Part shown: positions 31,892-40,636 of the stretch, piece by piece | Layout of the letters: each line of letters starts with the position of its first letter | Numbering within the stretch: position 1 is the first letter of the stretch | Assembly: GCF_900111685.1 (NCBI RefSeq) | Contig: NZ_FOHX01000011.1 | Span: forward strand, 242,304-306,303 | DNA: 64,000 nt | Origin: Nonomuraea wenchangensis | GTDB lineage: Bacteria > Actinomycetota > Actinomycetes > Streptosporangiales > Streptosporangiaceae | Direction of reading: 5' to 3' | The notes under the pieces: model-generated | Databases searched by the model: none | What the model saw: the letters and a program-made list of their open reading frames with translations, nothing else | What the model was told of the DNA's origin: nothing | Program-made: the position numbers and the translations under genes

Positions 31892-32795
31892 TACGCACTA
31901 CGATCTGGAAACTCTCGCCGAGTTGGCCGAGGGTCTCCTGAACGCTGTCGAGGCACGCCAGGTCCGCGAACATCTCGCGGTCTGCGACCCCTGCGGGGAG
32001 CTGCTGGCCGACCTGGCGGCGGTTCGCGAGGTGCTCGCGGCGACCCCCACACCGGCCATGCCGATGGGCGTCGCACTGCGCATCGACAAGGCCCTGGCGG
32101 CCGAGGCCGAGACAGGGCGCGGCGGCGTCGGTCTCGCGGAGCCACCGGACTGGGACGAGCTCATGCGGGACGCCCCCTGGGAGCGGCCGGTCGGGGCGCC
32201 AGAGCCCGTGGGCTCGGTCAACGGCTCCACGGCGGACGTCCATGAGCCGGTACGCCTCGGGGTGGTCTCCGACGACGGCACCATCGTCCCCGCCAGGACC
32301 CGCTCGGCCAGGAAGCGCCGGTGGGCGCTGCCCGCGGTGGCCGCCGCGGCGGCCGCGGCCGTGGTCGGCACGGCGGTGGTCTCGACCAACCTGCTCGCCT
32401 CCGGCGGCTCGTCGGGCGGCTCCGCGCCGGTCGCGCTGCCGTCCACCGGTGTGTCGAAGAGCCCGCTGGTGGCGCCGGCGTACAAACTGACCGACAGCGG
32501 CTACAACTACAGCGACTACGCCCTCCGCCAGCCGATGGAGCAGTTCTTCGGCTTCGCGCAGGCGCAGCAGCCGCTCGGCGGCGACAACGCGGCAGCCAAG
32601 GCGGCCAAGTGCGTCGCCAAGGTGGGCGAGCGCAACGGCCTGGAGACCTTCGCGGCCGACCAGGGGCAGTACAACGGCCAGGAGGCGCTCGTCGTGGTCT
32701 CCTGGAAGGACCGGACGGCCAAGAGGATCCGCATCGACATCGTCGACCCGTTCAACTGCAAGAACCTGCGTAAGGCGGCCCTCGGGCGCTGGTAG
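31881..32795 (+). CDS. zinc anti-sigma factor for SigM (RsmA-like)
   Basis: A 304-residue protein. The zinc anti-sigma motif is REHLAVCDPC (His-x3-Cys-x2-Cys, about 36-45) in the N-terminal cytoplasmic domain. One membrane helix (ALPAVAAAAAAAVVGTAVVSTNLLA, about 150-175, given here without its flanks) and an external domain of about 120 residues follow. It should hold SigM inactive at the membrane. The GTG overlaps the end of sigM by 11 bp, consistent with coupled translation, and a UUCG terminator follows the gene. Confidence 0.85.
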   Translation: MTGDTHYDLETLAELAEGLLNAVEARQVREHLAVCDPCGELLADLAAVREVLAATPTPAMPMGVALRIDKALAAEAETGRGGVGLAEPPDWDELMRDAPWERPVGAPEPVGSVNGSTADVHEPVRLGVVSDDGTIVPARTRSARKRRWALPAVAAAAAAAVVGTAVVSTNLLASGGSSGGSAPVALPSTGVSKSPLVAPAYKLTDSGYNYSDYALRQPMEQFFGFAQAQQPLGGDNAAAKAAKCVAKVGERNGLETFAADQGQYNGQEALVVVSWKDRTAKRIRIDIVDPFNCKNLRKAALGRW

Positions 32796-32808
32796 TCCCT
32801 GTACCTGT

Positions 32809-32840
32809 GAAGAGCCCGCTTCGGCGGGCTCTTCTTTTTT
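32809..32840 (+). terminator. rho-independent terminator with TTCG loop
   Basis: GAAGAGCCCGC (32809-32819) pairs with GCGGGCTCTTC (32824-32834) around a TTCG tetraloop, followed by six T. It ends the murJ-sigM-rsmA transcript and insulates trxB. Confidence 0.95.
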
Positions 32841-32939
32841 GTCCTGTGCACAACCCTGTGGAAAAGTACGCGCAACGAGGTCCCGCCGCAGGTCGCCGCG
32901 CGATTCGTGCGGCCTGCGGCCGGGTCGCGGGTAGGGAGG

Positions 32940-32965
32940 GGAATCAGGGCGGCCTAGGATCTGTT
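32940..32965 (+). promoter_or_regulatory. SigR-type promoter of trxBA
   Basis: GGAAT (32940-32944), exactly 18 bp, then GTT (32963-32965) matches the consensus of SigR, the thiol-oxidative-stress sigma factor of streptomycetes, whose known targets include trxBA. A TAGGAT housekeeping -10-like element (32955-32960) overlaps. The transcript would start about 35 bp before trxB. Confidence 0.75.
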
Positions 32966-33003
32966 GACGCCGGTGCAATCGCAGACGAGGAAGGCGTGGA
33001 GCG

Positions 33004-33936
33004 TTGAGCGACGTTCGTAACGTGATCATCATTGGATCCGGGCCAGCCGGCTACACCGCGGCCGTCTACTCCGCGCGCGCCGAGCTCAAGCCCCTGGTCT
33101 TCGAGGGCTCCGTCACCGCCGGCGGCGCGCTCATGAACACCACCGACGTGGAGAACTTCCCCGGGTTCCCCGACGGCATCATGGGGCCCGACCTCATGGA
33201 CAACCTGCGCAAGCAGGCCGAGCGCTTCGGCGCCGAGCTGGTCGCGGACGACGTGGTCGAGGTGGACCTCGCGGCCGAGCCCAAGGTCGTCAAGACCCAC
33301 ACCGACACCTACTACGCCAAGTCCGTCATCCTGGCCATGGGCTCCGGCTACCGCGAGCTCGGCCTGGAGAACGAGAAGCGCCTGTCCGGCCACGGCGTGT
33401 CCTGGTGCGCCACCTGTGACGGGTTCTTCTTCCGCAACAAGGACATCGTGGTCGTCGGCGGCGGCGACACGGCGATGGAGGAGGCCACGTTCCTCACCCG
33501 GTTCGGGCGCATGGTCACCGTGGTCCACCGTCGGGACGAGCTGCGGGCCAGCAAGATCATGCAGGACCGCGCGCTCGGCAACGACAAGATCCGCTTCGTC
33601 TGGGACTCCGAGGTCGTCGACGTGCTCGGCGACACCAAGGTGGAGGCCGTCAAGCTGCGCAACGTCAAGACCGGCGAGGAGTGCGAGCTGGCCACCGACG
33701 CGCTGTTCCTCGCGATCGGCCACGACCCGCGCACCGACCTGGTCAAGGGCCAGATCGACCTGGACGAGAACGGTTACATCAAGGTCGCCTCCCCCAGCAC
33801 GGCGACCAACCTCCCCGGCGTGTTCGCCGCGGGTGACGTCGTCGACCACACCTACCGCCAGGCCATCACCGCGGCCGGCACCGGCTGTGCGGCCTCGCTC
33901 GACTCCGAGCGCTGGCTCGCCGACAACGACAAGTAA
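33004..33936 (+). CDS. trxB: thioredoxin reductase
   Basis: A 310-residue flavoenzyme that reduces thioredoxin with NADPH. FAD binding is at GSGPAGYTAAVYSARA (11-26), the redox pair is WCATCDG (C135, C138), NADPH binding at VVGGGDTAMEEA, and the second FAD motif at GVFAAGDVVDHTYRQ. The TTG start has GGAG upstream and begins the family's VRNVIIIGSGPAG segment. It is followed by trxA after 10 bp and preceded by a SigR-type promoter. Confidence 0.97.
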   Translation: MSDVRNVIIIGSGPAGYTAAVYSARAELKPLVFEGSVTAGGALMNTTDVENFPGFPDGIMGPDLMDNLRKQAERFGAELVADDVVEVDLAAEPKVVKTHTDTYYAKSVILAMGSGYRELGLENEKRLSGHGVSWCATCDGFFFRNKDIVVVGGGDTAMEEATFLTRFGRMVTVVHRRDELRASKIMQDRALGNDKIRFVWDSEVVDVLGDTKVEAVKLRNVKTGEECELATDALFLAIGHDPRTDLVKGQIDLDENGYIKVASPSTATNLPGVFAAGDVVDHTYRQAITAAGTGCAASLDSERWLADNDK

Positions 33937-33946
33937 GGAGCGCACC

Positions 33947-34261
33947 GTGAAGGCAGTCACCGACGCCACGTTCGAAGCCGAGGTACTCAAGAGCGACAAG
34001 CCCGTGCTCGTCGACTTCTGGGCGGAGTGGTGCGGCCCGTGCCGTCAGGTCTCGCCCATCCTCGAGGAGATCGCCAAGGAGCACGGCGACAAGCTGGAGA
34101 TCGTCAAGCTCAACATCGACGAGAACCCCGAGATCCCGCGCCAGTACGGTGTGCTCCAGATCCCGACGATGAACGTCTACAAGGGTGGCGAGGTCGTCAA
34201 GCAGATCATCGGCGCCAAGCCGAAGGCCATGCTGCTGCGCGAGCTCGACGGCGTCATCTAG
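33947..34261 (+). CDS. trxA: thioredoxin
   Basis: A 104-residue thioredoxin with the active site WAEWCGPCRQ (C29, C32), the cis-Pro segment QIPTMNVYKGGE and the buried Asp in VLVDFWA. It reduces protein disulfides. The GTG start with AAGGAG 8 bp upstream lies 10 bp after trxB, so both are one transcript. A strong hairpin follows 57 bp downstream. Confidence 0.96.
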   Translation: MKAVTDATFEAEVLKSDKPVLVDFWAEWCGPCRQVSPILEEIAKEHGDKLEIVKLNIDENPEIPRQYGVLQIPTMNVYKGGEVVKQIIGAKPKAMLLRELDGVI

Positions 34262-34317
34262 GCCGCGTCCTCCGGCGGTCCTGACGATCGTCTCTCGTGG
34301 TGCGCTTCGCCCCGCAC

Positions 34318-34347
34318 AGAGCCTCCCGCGACCACGCGGGAGGCTCT
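34318..34347. terminator. terminator between trxA and the GNAT gene
   Basis: AGAGCCTCCCGCG (34318-34330) and CGCGGGAGGCTCT (34335-34347) form a perfect 13-bp stem with a 4-base loop. It lies between convergent genes and can serve both. Confidence 0.85.
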
Positions 34348-34444
34348 CCTGCTTCCCGGCACCTCTGGACGGGTCCCAGTGGGTGGCAGGAGGACCGTGC
34401 TCCCCTCGGGAGCTCCCGTGGGTGCCCCGCCGCGCGGCAGGCCG

Positions 34445-35062
34445 TCACACGGGACGCAGGGCCCGCTCGGGGCTCATGGACCCGAGCAACCGCTCCAGCG
34501 CCACCTCGACGTCCTCCCGCCACGACACAGCGCTCTTCAGTTCGAGCCGCAACCGCGGAAAACGCAAATGCGGACGAACAGTCTTAAATCCCACAGAAAG
34601 CAGATACTCGGCAGGAACCACGCAACTAGGTTCTTCCCACTTGAGATCCCCGAATGCCTCGATGGCTTTCACCCCGCGCCGCGTCAGATCCTTGGCCATC
34701 CCCTGGATGAGCATCCGCCCCAGCCCGCCACCGGAGAACTCCGGAATGATGTGCGCCGTCATGAGCAGCACCGCGTCGGCGCTCACCGGCGAGGTGGGGA
34801 ACGCCACCGACCGCGGCGTGTAGAGCGGCGGGCTGTAGAGCACGAACCCGGCAGGCACGCCGTCGACGTACGCGATCTTGCCGCAGCTCCCCCACTCCAG
34901 CAGGGTGGCGGAGAGCCAGGCCTCCTTCTCCAGCCCCGGATCCCCGGAGTCCACCGCGCGCTCCCCGCTCATCGGGTCGAGCTCCCAGAACACGCACCGC
35001 CGGCACCGCCGCGGCAGATCTTCAAGATTGTCCAGGGTTATGTTGACCAGCCGGCGCGACAA
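34445..35062 (-). CDS. GNAT family N-acetyltransferase
   Basis: A 205-residue protein. The acetyl-CoA binding part is MTAHIIPEFSGGGLGRMLIQ (GGGLGR), followed by the amphipathic helix KDLTRRGVKAIEAFGD. The N-terminus has a CRRCVFWE segment. The gene is conserved between trxA and parB in actinomycetes but its substrate is unknown. The TTG start is weakly supported. It converges on trxA with a terminator between. Confidence 0.75.
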   Translation of the reverse strand: MSRRLVNITLDNLEDLPRRCRRCVFWELDPMSGERAVDSGDPGLEKEAWLSATLLEWGSCGKIAYVDGVPAGFVLYSPPLYTPRSVAFPTSPVSADAVLLMTAHIIPEFSGGGLGRMLIQGMAKDLTRRGVKAIEAFGDLKWEEPSCVVPAEYLLSVGFKTVRPHLRFPRLRLELKSAVSWREDVEVALERLLGSMSPERALRPV

Positions 35063-35238
35063 CTACCGCCCCTATCGTTGACCCGGAAAAGCGCGCGAAA
35101 ACCGCGTCCCCAGGTGGCATCGTAGCTCAGTGAAGAGAACGTCAGCGGACACCACGACGGCGTAGCCCTGTCACGTACGACATGTCCGGCTGGCGTAATC
35201 TGGTATTTCCGCCCGATATGACACCTAGGAGGTGGGCC

Positions 35239-36567
35239 GTGACGGAAGAGCTTGATCACGGTCAGACACCAGCGCCGACCCAAGGGTCGCGCATCGACGC
35301 CTACGTCGATCGGTACGCCGCGCGAGCTACCGGGATGGTCGCCTCCGAGATCCGAGCTCTTTTCGCCGTCGCGTCGAGGCCCGAGGTGGTCTCGCTCGCG
35401 GGCGGCATGCCGTACGTCACCGCCCTTCCTCTCGACATGGTCGGCGAGCTCGTCTCCGAGCTCGTCACCCGGCGCGGCCCGGTCGCGCTCCAGTACGGCT
35501 CCGGCCAGGGCGATCCGCATCTGCGCGAGCAGATCTGCGACGTCATGCGCCTTGAGGGGATCCAGGCCGCGGCGGACGACGTGGTCGTCACCGTGGGTTC
35601 GCAGCAGGCGCTCGACCTGATCACCCGCATCTTCATCGACCCGGGCGACGTGGTGCTCGCCGAGGGCCCCTCGTACGTAGGGGCGCTGGGCACGTTCTCC
35701 GCCTACCAGGCCAAGGTGGTCCACATCGCCATGGACGATCAGGGCATCGTGCCCGAGTCCCTGGCCCAGACCATCTACGCGCTGGAGACCGCCGGCGCGC
35801 CCATCAAGTTCCTCTACACGATCCCCAACTTCCAGAACCCGGCCGGCGTCACCCTCAACATCGCCCGCCGCCAGCAGGTGCTCGACATCTGCCAGCGCGC
35901 CGGGGTGCTGATCATCGAGGACAACCCGTACGGGCTGCTCGGCTTCGACGGCGAGCCCATGCCCGCGCTGCGGGCCGACAACGCCGACGGGGTCGTCTAT
36001 CTGGGCTCGTTCTCCAAGACGCTGGCCCCGGGCTTCCGGGTCGGCTGGGCGCTCGCCCCGCACGCGATCCGCGACAAGCTCGTGCTCGCCATGGAGTCCG
36101 CGGTGCTGTCGCACTCGTCGTTCACACAGCTCGCGGTCGGCCAATACCTCGCCACGCAGCCGTGGCGGGAGCAGATCAAGACGTTCCGCGAGCTCTACCG
36201 CGAACGGCGCGACGCGCTCCTCGACGCACTTGAGTCGCTGATGCCGCCCGAGGTCACCTGGACCCGGCCGGCCGGCGGCTTCTTCGTCTGGGCCACCCTT
36301 CCCGAAGGGCTCGACTCGAAGGCCATCCTGCCGCGGGCCGTGGCCGAGCGCGTGGCCTTCGTCCCCGGCACCGGCTTCTTCTCCGACGGCAGCGGGGCTC
36401 GGCACATGCGCCTGTCCTACTGCTATCCCGAGCCCGACCGGATCCGCGAAGGCGTGCGCCGGCTCGCCGGCGTGATCGAGCAGGAGATGCAGCTGCGCGA
36501 CACGTTCGGCACCGGCTCCGTACGCGAGCACAGCGGCGTCGACACGCCCGGCCCCGACCTCGCCTGA
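35239..36567 (+). CDS. PLP-dependent aminotransferase, class I/II (2-aminoadipate-type)
   Basis: A 442-residue fold-type I enzyme. PLP-binding residues are the Schiff-base lysine in LGSFSKTLAPG (K260), IPNFQNPAG (Asn/Tyr region about 195-203), IIEDNPYG and FRVGW. ALQYGSGQGDPHLRE is typical of the MocR-like aminotransferase/LysN group. It has no DNA-binding domain. The GTG is chosen for AGGAGGT upstream. Substrate could be an aromatic or aminoadipate-type amino acid; not resolvable here. Confidence 0.85.
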   Translation: MTEELDHGQTPAPTQGSRIDAYVDRYAARATGMVASEIRALFAVASRPEVVSLAGGMPYVTALPLDMVGELVSELVTRRGPVALQYGSGQGDPHLREQICDVMRLEGIQAAADDVVVTVGSQQALDLITRIFIDPGDVVLAEGPSYVGALGTFSAYQAKVVHIAMDDQGIVPESLAQTIYALETAGAPIKFLYTIPNFQNPAGVTLNIARRQQVLDICQRAGVLIIEDNPYGLLGFDGEPMPALRADNADGVVYLGSFSKTLAPGFRVGWALAPHAIRDKLVLAMESAVLSHSSFTQLAVGQYLATQPWREQIKTFRELYRERRDALLDALESLMPPEVTWTRPAGGFFVWATLPEGLDSKAILPRAVAERVAFVPGTGFFSDGSGARHMRLSYCYPEPDRIREGVRRLAGVIEQEMQLRDTFGTGSVREHSGVDTPGPDLA

Positions 36568-36572
36568 CCCTC

Positions 36573-36603
36573 GTCCGGCCCGGCCGCCCGCGCCGGGCCG
36601 GAC
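36573..36603 (+). terminator. terminator after the aminotransferase gene
   Basis: GTCCGGCCCGG (36573-36583) pairs exactly with CCGGGCCGGAC (36593-36603), an 11-bp GC-rich stem 6 bp after the stop codon, without a T-run. Confidence 0.7.
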
Positions 36604-36688
36604 ACCACTCCGCCCGACCACCTCACGTACACCGTTCGCCCTCCACGCCGGTACGCTCGGACAGCGTTCTGTCAGCAGAGGAGAAGTG

Positions 36689-37645
36689 ATGAGCGAGTTG
36701 GGCCACGTGCTGGTGCTGGCCGGAGGCCTGTCCTACGAGCGGGAGGTGTCCCTGCGCTCGGGCCGCCGGGTCAGCGAGGTGCTGCGCACCGCGGGCGTCG
36801 ACGTCGAGACCCGCGACACCGACGCCTCCCTCGTGCCCTCGGTCCTCGCCGATCCTCCGGACGCGGTGTTCGTCACCCTGCACGGCGGCGCCGGCGAGGA
36901 CGGCGCCATCCGCTCCGTGCTCGAACTCCTCGACGTCCCCTACGTGGGCGCCGACCCCGACGCCTGCCGGGTGGCCTTCGACAAGCCCACCGCCAAGGCG
37001 GTCGTCCGCTCCGTCGGCCTGCGCACGCCGGAGTCGGTCACGCTGCCCAAGGAGACCTTCCACGACCTCGGCGCCACGGTCGTGCTCGGCCGGATCATCG
37101 AGCGGCTCGGCCTGCCCCTGTTCGTCAAGCCGGCGCGGGGCGGCTCCGCGCTGGGCGCCTCCATCGTCCGCACCGCCGAGGAGCTGCCCGCCGCGATGGT
37201 CGGCTGCTTCGCCTACGGCGACACCGCCCTCATCGAGCGCTACGTCGACGGCGTGGAGGTCGCCGTCTCGGTCGTGGACGTCGGCGACGGCCCGATCGCC
37301 CTTCCCGCCGTCGAGATCGTCCCCGACAAGGGCGTCTACGACTACGCGGCCCGCTACACCGCCGGGCACACCGAGTTCTTCGCCCCGGCCCGCCTGTCCC
37401 CCGCCGCCGCGGCCGCGTGCGCCGAGACCGCGGTCACCGCCCACACGGCGCTCGGTCTGCGGGACATCTCCCGTACGGACCTCATCGTGGACGCGGACGA
37501 CGTCCCGCACTTCCTGGAGGTCAACGTGGCGCCGGGGATGACGGAGACCTCGCTGCTCCCTATGGCCGCCGAGGCGGCCGGCCAGGACCTCGGCGACCTC
37601 TGCCGAGCCCTCCTCCAGAACGCCGCCGCCCGCGCCCGCGCCTGA
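36689..37645 (+). CDS. D-alanine-D-alanine ligase-like ATP-grasp protein
   Basis: A 318-residue ATP-grasp enzyme. VLVLAGGLSYEREVSLRSGR carries the Ddl N-terminal motif, FVTLHGGAGEDGAIRS the substrate loop, PLFVKPARGGSALGASIV the ATP loop, and DLIVDADDVPHFLEVNVAPGMTE the metal-binding Asp/Glu/Asn. It could make D-Ala-D-Ala or a related dipeptide; many actinomycetes have such a second Ddl-like gene near parAB in addition to the one in the murein cluster. GAGGAG is 5 bp before the ATG. Confidence 0.82.
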   Translation: MSELGHVLVLAGGLSYEREVSLRSGRRVSEVLRTAGVDVETRDTDASLVPSVLADPPDAVFVTLHGGAGEDGAIRSVLELLDVPYVGADPDACRVAFDKPTAKAVVRSVGLRTPESVTLPKETFHDLGATVVLGRIIERLGLPLFVKPARGGSALGASIVRTAEELPAAMVGCFAYGDTALIERYVDGVEVAVSVVDVGDGPIALPAVEIVPDKGVYDYAARYTAGHTEFFAPARLSPAAAAACAETAVTAHTALGLRDISRTDLIVDADDVPHFLEVNVAPGMTETSLLPMAAEAAGQDLGDLCRALLQNAAARARA

Positions 37646-37667
37646 CCCCGGGTCGTAGCCTTACCGT

Positions 37668-38720
37668 GTGCTGATCGATCCGATGTACCCCAAGAGCTTT
37701 GCCAGCGACAACCACGCGGGCGTCCACCCGGACATCCTCGAAGCCATGGCGTCGGCGAACCGGGGAGACGCCCCCGCCTACGGCGACGACACCTGGACCG
37801 CCGGCTTCGCGGAGAAGGTCAAGGAGGTGTTCGGCCCGGAGGCGGAGGGCTTCGCGGTGCTCAACGGCGCGGGCGCGAACATGGTGGGCCTGGCCCTCAC
37901 CCTCCCCCGCCGCTACGACGCCGTCGTCTGCGCCGACAGCGCGCACATCGCGACCCACGAGGGCGGCGCCGCCGAACGCCTGCTCGGCGTGAAGCTGATG
38001 ACGGTCCCCACCTCGCACGGCAAGCTCCGCCCGGCCGACCTCGAGTCCCGCCTGGGCGGCCTCGGCAATCCGCACGAGTCGCAGCCGGCGGTCGTCTCCA
38101 TCTCGCAGGTGACGGAGCTCGGCACGTGCTACACCCCCGACGAGATCGCCGCCCTCGCCGCGACGGCGCACGCCGCCGGCCTACGCCTCCACGTGGACGG
38201 CGCCCGGCTGGCGAACGCCGCCGCCCATCTCGGCTGCGACCTGAAGGCCGTCACCACCGACGTCGGCGTGGATGTCTTCAGCTTCGGCGGCACCAAAAAC
38301 GGCGCGCTGGCCGCCGAGGCCGTGGTCGTCCTCGACCCGTCCCTCGCCGAGGCCGTGCCCTTCCTCCGGCGGCAGTCCCTTCAGCTCGCCTCCAAGATGC
38401 GCTTCATCTCCAGCCAGCTCACCGCTCTGCTCTCGGACGACCTCTGGCACCGCAACGCCCACCACGCCAACCAGATGGCCGCCCGCCTGGCCGCCGGTCT
38501 CGCGGACGTCCCTGGGACGTCCCTCGCCTACCCCGTCGAATCCAACGCCGTCTTCGCCCAGCTTCCGCACGCCGTCACGGAAACCCTCCGCCGCCGCTAC
38601 CTCTTCCACTACTGGGACGAGCCGGCCGGCATCGTGCGCTGGATGACCGCCTTCGACACCACCCCGGAACACGTCGACGACTTCCTCACCGACCTCCACA
38701 AGGCCGCAGCCGCCCTCTGA
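37668..38720 (+). CDS. low-specificity L-threonine aldolase
   Basis: A 350-residue PLP enzyme that cleaves threonine/allo-threonine to glycine and acetaldehyde. FASDNHAGVHPDILEAM, ADSAHIATHEGGAAERL and HVDGARLANAA are family motifs; the PLP lysine is in FSFGGTKNGAL (K210). A TAGCCT element lies 7 bp before the GTG, so translation may be leaderless. It is 22 bp after the Ddl-like gene, converging on parB. Confidence 0.9.
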   Translation: MLIDPMYPKSFASDNHAGVHPDILEAMASANRGDAPAYGDDTWTAGFAEKVKEVFGPEAEGFAVLNGAGANMVGLALTLPRRYDAVVCADSAHIATHEGGAAERLLGVKLMTVPTSHGKLRPADLESRLGGLGNPHESQPAVVSISQVTELGTCYTPDEIAALAATAHAAGLRLHVDGARLANAAAHLGCDLKAVTTDVGVDVFSFGGTKNGALAAEAVVVLDPSLAEAVPFLRRQSLQLASKMRFISSQLTALLSDDLWHRNAHHANQMAARLAAGLADVPGTSLAYPVESNAVFAQLPHAVTETLRRRYLFHYWDEPAGIVRWMTAFDTTPEHVDDFLTDLHKAAAAL

Positions 38721-38728
38721 CCCCCCTT

Positions 38729-38744
38729 TGTTTCACGTGAAACC
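38729..38744. promoter_or_regulatory. parS site 1
   Basis: TGTTTCACGTGAAACC differs from the 16-bp parS consensus only at the last base. It lies just after the threonine aldolase stop. ParB loads and spreads from such sites during chromosome segregation. Confidence 0.93.
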
Positions 38745-38753
38745 CGCCACCTC

Positions 38754-38769
38754 TGTTTCACGTGAAACC
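38754..38769. promoter_or_regulatory. parS site 2
   Basis: A second TGTTTCACGTGAAACC, 9 bp after the first. The start-to-start distance is 25 bp. Confidence 0.93.
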
Positions 38770-38779
38770 CCGAAAAGCC

Positions 38780-38820
38780 GTCAGCCCCGACTTCCGGACA
38801 CATCCGAAGCCGGGGCTGAC
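38780..38820. terminator. hairpin between convergent threonine aldolase gene and parB
   Basis: GTCAGCCCCG (38780-38789) pairs with CGGGGCTGAC (38811-38820), with CTTC/GAAG extending the stem after one mismatch. It sits between parS 2 and parS 3 and can end both transcripts. Confidence 0.75.
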
Positions 38821-38826
38821 AGCCAC

Positions 38827-38842
38827 TGTTTCACGTGAAACA
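38827..38842. promoter_or_regulatory. parS site 3 (perfect)
   Basis: TGTTTCACGTGAAACA, a full 16-bp match to the consensus, 34 bp beyond the parB stop codon. Confidence 0.95.
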
Positions 38843-38876
38843 GCAACAGATAGAGGTGGCGGTGGTGGCGGCGTCC

Positions 38877-39857
38877 TTACTCCTCGGCCTCGCGCATCGC
38901 CCGGACCGCCTCCGGAGCCATTGTCCCGATGATCCGCTCCAGATCGTCGATCGTCGCGAACTCGACCACGATCCGCCCCTTCCTCCGGCCGAGGTCCACC
39001 TTCACCTTCGTCTCGAAGTGATCGGAGAGCCGGTCGGCGAGGTGGGTGAGACCGGGAGCGGTGGGCTTGGCGACCGGACGCTCCCGCGTCGGCCCCTTCG
39101 CCGCCTTGGCGCTCCCCATGGCGACGATCTCCTCCACCGCCCGCACCGACAGGAGCTCCGCGACGATCCGCTTGGCCAACGCGATCTGCTCCTCGGCCGA
39201 GCTGAGCCCGAGCAGCGCGCGGGCATGTCCAGCGCTGATGAGCCCGGCGGCGACCTTGGGCTGAACTTCCGGCGGCAGGTTCAGGAGCCGAAGGGTGTTG
39301 GTGATGTGCGAGCGCGAACGGCCCACCTTCGCGGCCAGCTGTTCGTGCGTCGCCTGGAAGTCGTCAAGCAGTTGCTGGTACGCCGCCGCCTCTTCGAGCG
39401 CGTTCAGCTGCTCTCGTTGCAGGTTCTCGATGAGGGCATCACGGAGAAGGTCGGTGTCCTGGGTGTTGCGGACGATCGCGGGCACCGGATCGAGGCCCAC
39501 CTTCTGACACGCCCGCCAGCGCCGCTCCCCCATGATGAGCTCGTACTGGCCGCCACCGACCGGCCGGACCACGATCGGCTGCAGCAGCCCCACTTCACGG
39601 ATGGACGCGACCAGCTCATCCAGCCGCTCCGGGTCGAAAACCTTACGCGGCTGACGCGGGTTGGGGACGATCGCCTTGAGCGCGACCTCCTTGAAGTACG
39701 CTCCAGCGATCGGCTTCGGGCCGGCCTCGCTCACCGAGGGCGCGCCGTTGCCATTGGCCGGGGCGGTCGCCGTCGCCATCCCGGGGCCGTCAACAATGGG
39801 ACCGGTCGGGATGAGCGCCCCGAGCCCCTTGCCCAATCCCCGCCGCTGCTGACTCAC
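38877..39857 (-). CDS. parB: chromosome partitioning protein ParB
   Basis: A 326-residue CTP-dependent clamp that binds parS. MSQQRRGLGKGLGALIP is the ParA-contacting N-terminus. The CTPase part has NPRQPRKVF and GERRWRACQ (Arg patch). The helix-turn-helix is LAAKVGRSRSHITNTLRLL, and the C-terminal dimerisation domain ends in APEAVRAMREAEE. The GTG start is read from the conserved first residues. It is downstream of parA but separated by a 779-bp spacer, longer than usual, so it may have its own promoter. Confidence 0.97.
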   Translation of the reverse strand: MSQQRRGLGKGLGALIPTGPIVDGPGMATATAPANGNGAPSVSEAGPKPIAGAYFKEVALKAIVPNPRQPRKVFDPERLDELVASIREVGLLQPIVVRPVGGGQYELIMGERRWRACQKVGLDPVPAIVRNTQDTDLLRDALIENLQREQLNALEEAAAYQQLLDDFQATHEQLAAKVGRSRSHITNTLRLLNLPPEVQPKVAAGLISAGHARALLGLSSAEEQIALAKRIVAELLSVRAVEEIVAMGSAKAAKGPTRERPVAKPTAPGLTHLADRLSDHFETKVKVDLGRRKGRIVVEFATIDDLERIIGTMAPEAVRAMREAEE

Positions 39858-40636
39858 TGCGTCTCCTCATCCACCCAACCGATTCCGGTCACCTCAGGAG
39901 AGGTTACCGTTGCGAGCGTCGCCGAGTGCCTCCTCGCCACACACCGTCCGGCGGATTTGCCCCAACACACCCACAAACTCACCCAACCCTGCCCGCCGTC
40001 GCGCCACTCCCCCAGGATCACACCGGCGCACTCATCGACTCCGTGACTCGCAGCCGCCACCACCACACCCACTGATGGAGCACCATGCCCGGTGCGTAGG
40101 CAGCCGCCGCCATCGGCGGGCATCGCCAGCTTCCGTGGGTGCCCCTCATAGTCCTCAAGCGCGTCACTAGGCATGCCGGGGCCAGAAGCAGCGATCCGAG
40201 ACCGGCACCCGCGCGCCGCTGGACTCCTCCAGCCACACGCCGCCTGCTGAGCCGACGTCAATCGCCGACCGAGCTACAGCTACCGCCGAGCAGAGGCTCC
40301 GAAACAGCTATGCCGAGCCGTGTCGCGCCCGGCGGTGTCGCGCCCTGCGGTGCCGAGTCCCGCCGTGTCGAGTCCCGCCGTGTCGAGTCCCGCCGCGTCG
40401 AACCCAGCGGCGTCGAACCCAGCGGCGTCGAACCCAGCGGCGTTGAGCCCAGCGGCGTCGAACCCAGCGGCGTTGAGCCCAGCCGCCAGCGCGGCCGAAT
40501 CACCCGTCACCGCCCACAGGCCGCACCCAGTCGCAGGGCGCCGACCACGGTCCGCCCCGCTCACGGGACCCAGGCGGCCCAACGCAACCAGCCGATCCCA
40601 CTCGGGACCGGCGCAGACGGCAGAGGCAGGGGGGCG
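39858..40636. other. 779-bp parA-parB spacer without convincing gene
   Basis: Open frames in this interval have low-complexity or unlikely translations and no ribosome sites. It contains a 15-bp minisatellite (40320-40484). In most actinomycetes parA and parB are adjacent or overlap, so the interval looks like an insertion or an expansion. It probably includes the parB promoter. Confidence 0.6.
40320..40484. repeat. 15-bp minisatellite, 11 units
   Basis: Eleven 15-bp units run without interruption. Three types follow in order: GTGTCGCGCCCGGCG-like (2), GTGTCGAGTCCCGCC-like (3) and GCGTCGAACCCAGCG-like (6, two with GTTGAG in place of GTCGAA). Because 15 is divisible by 3 every frame shows a peptide repeat, but none has a start and a flank that look coding. 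Copy number is likely to vary between strains. Confidence 0.85.

Noticed and set aside
40320..40484. CRISPR array
   Set aside because: Units are only 15 bp, directly adjacent without spacers, and no cas gene is near.
40258..40582. Minus-strand GSTPL- or AAGFD-repeat peptides in the spacer
   Set aside because: Peptide repeats are an automatic result of the DNA repeat; no start signal or conserved flank.
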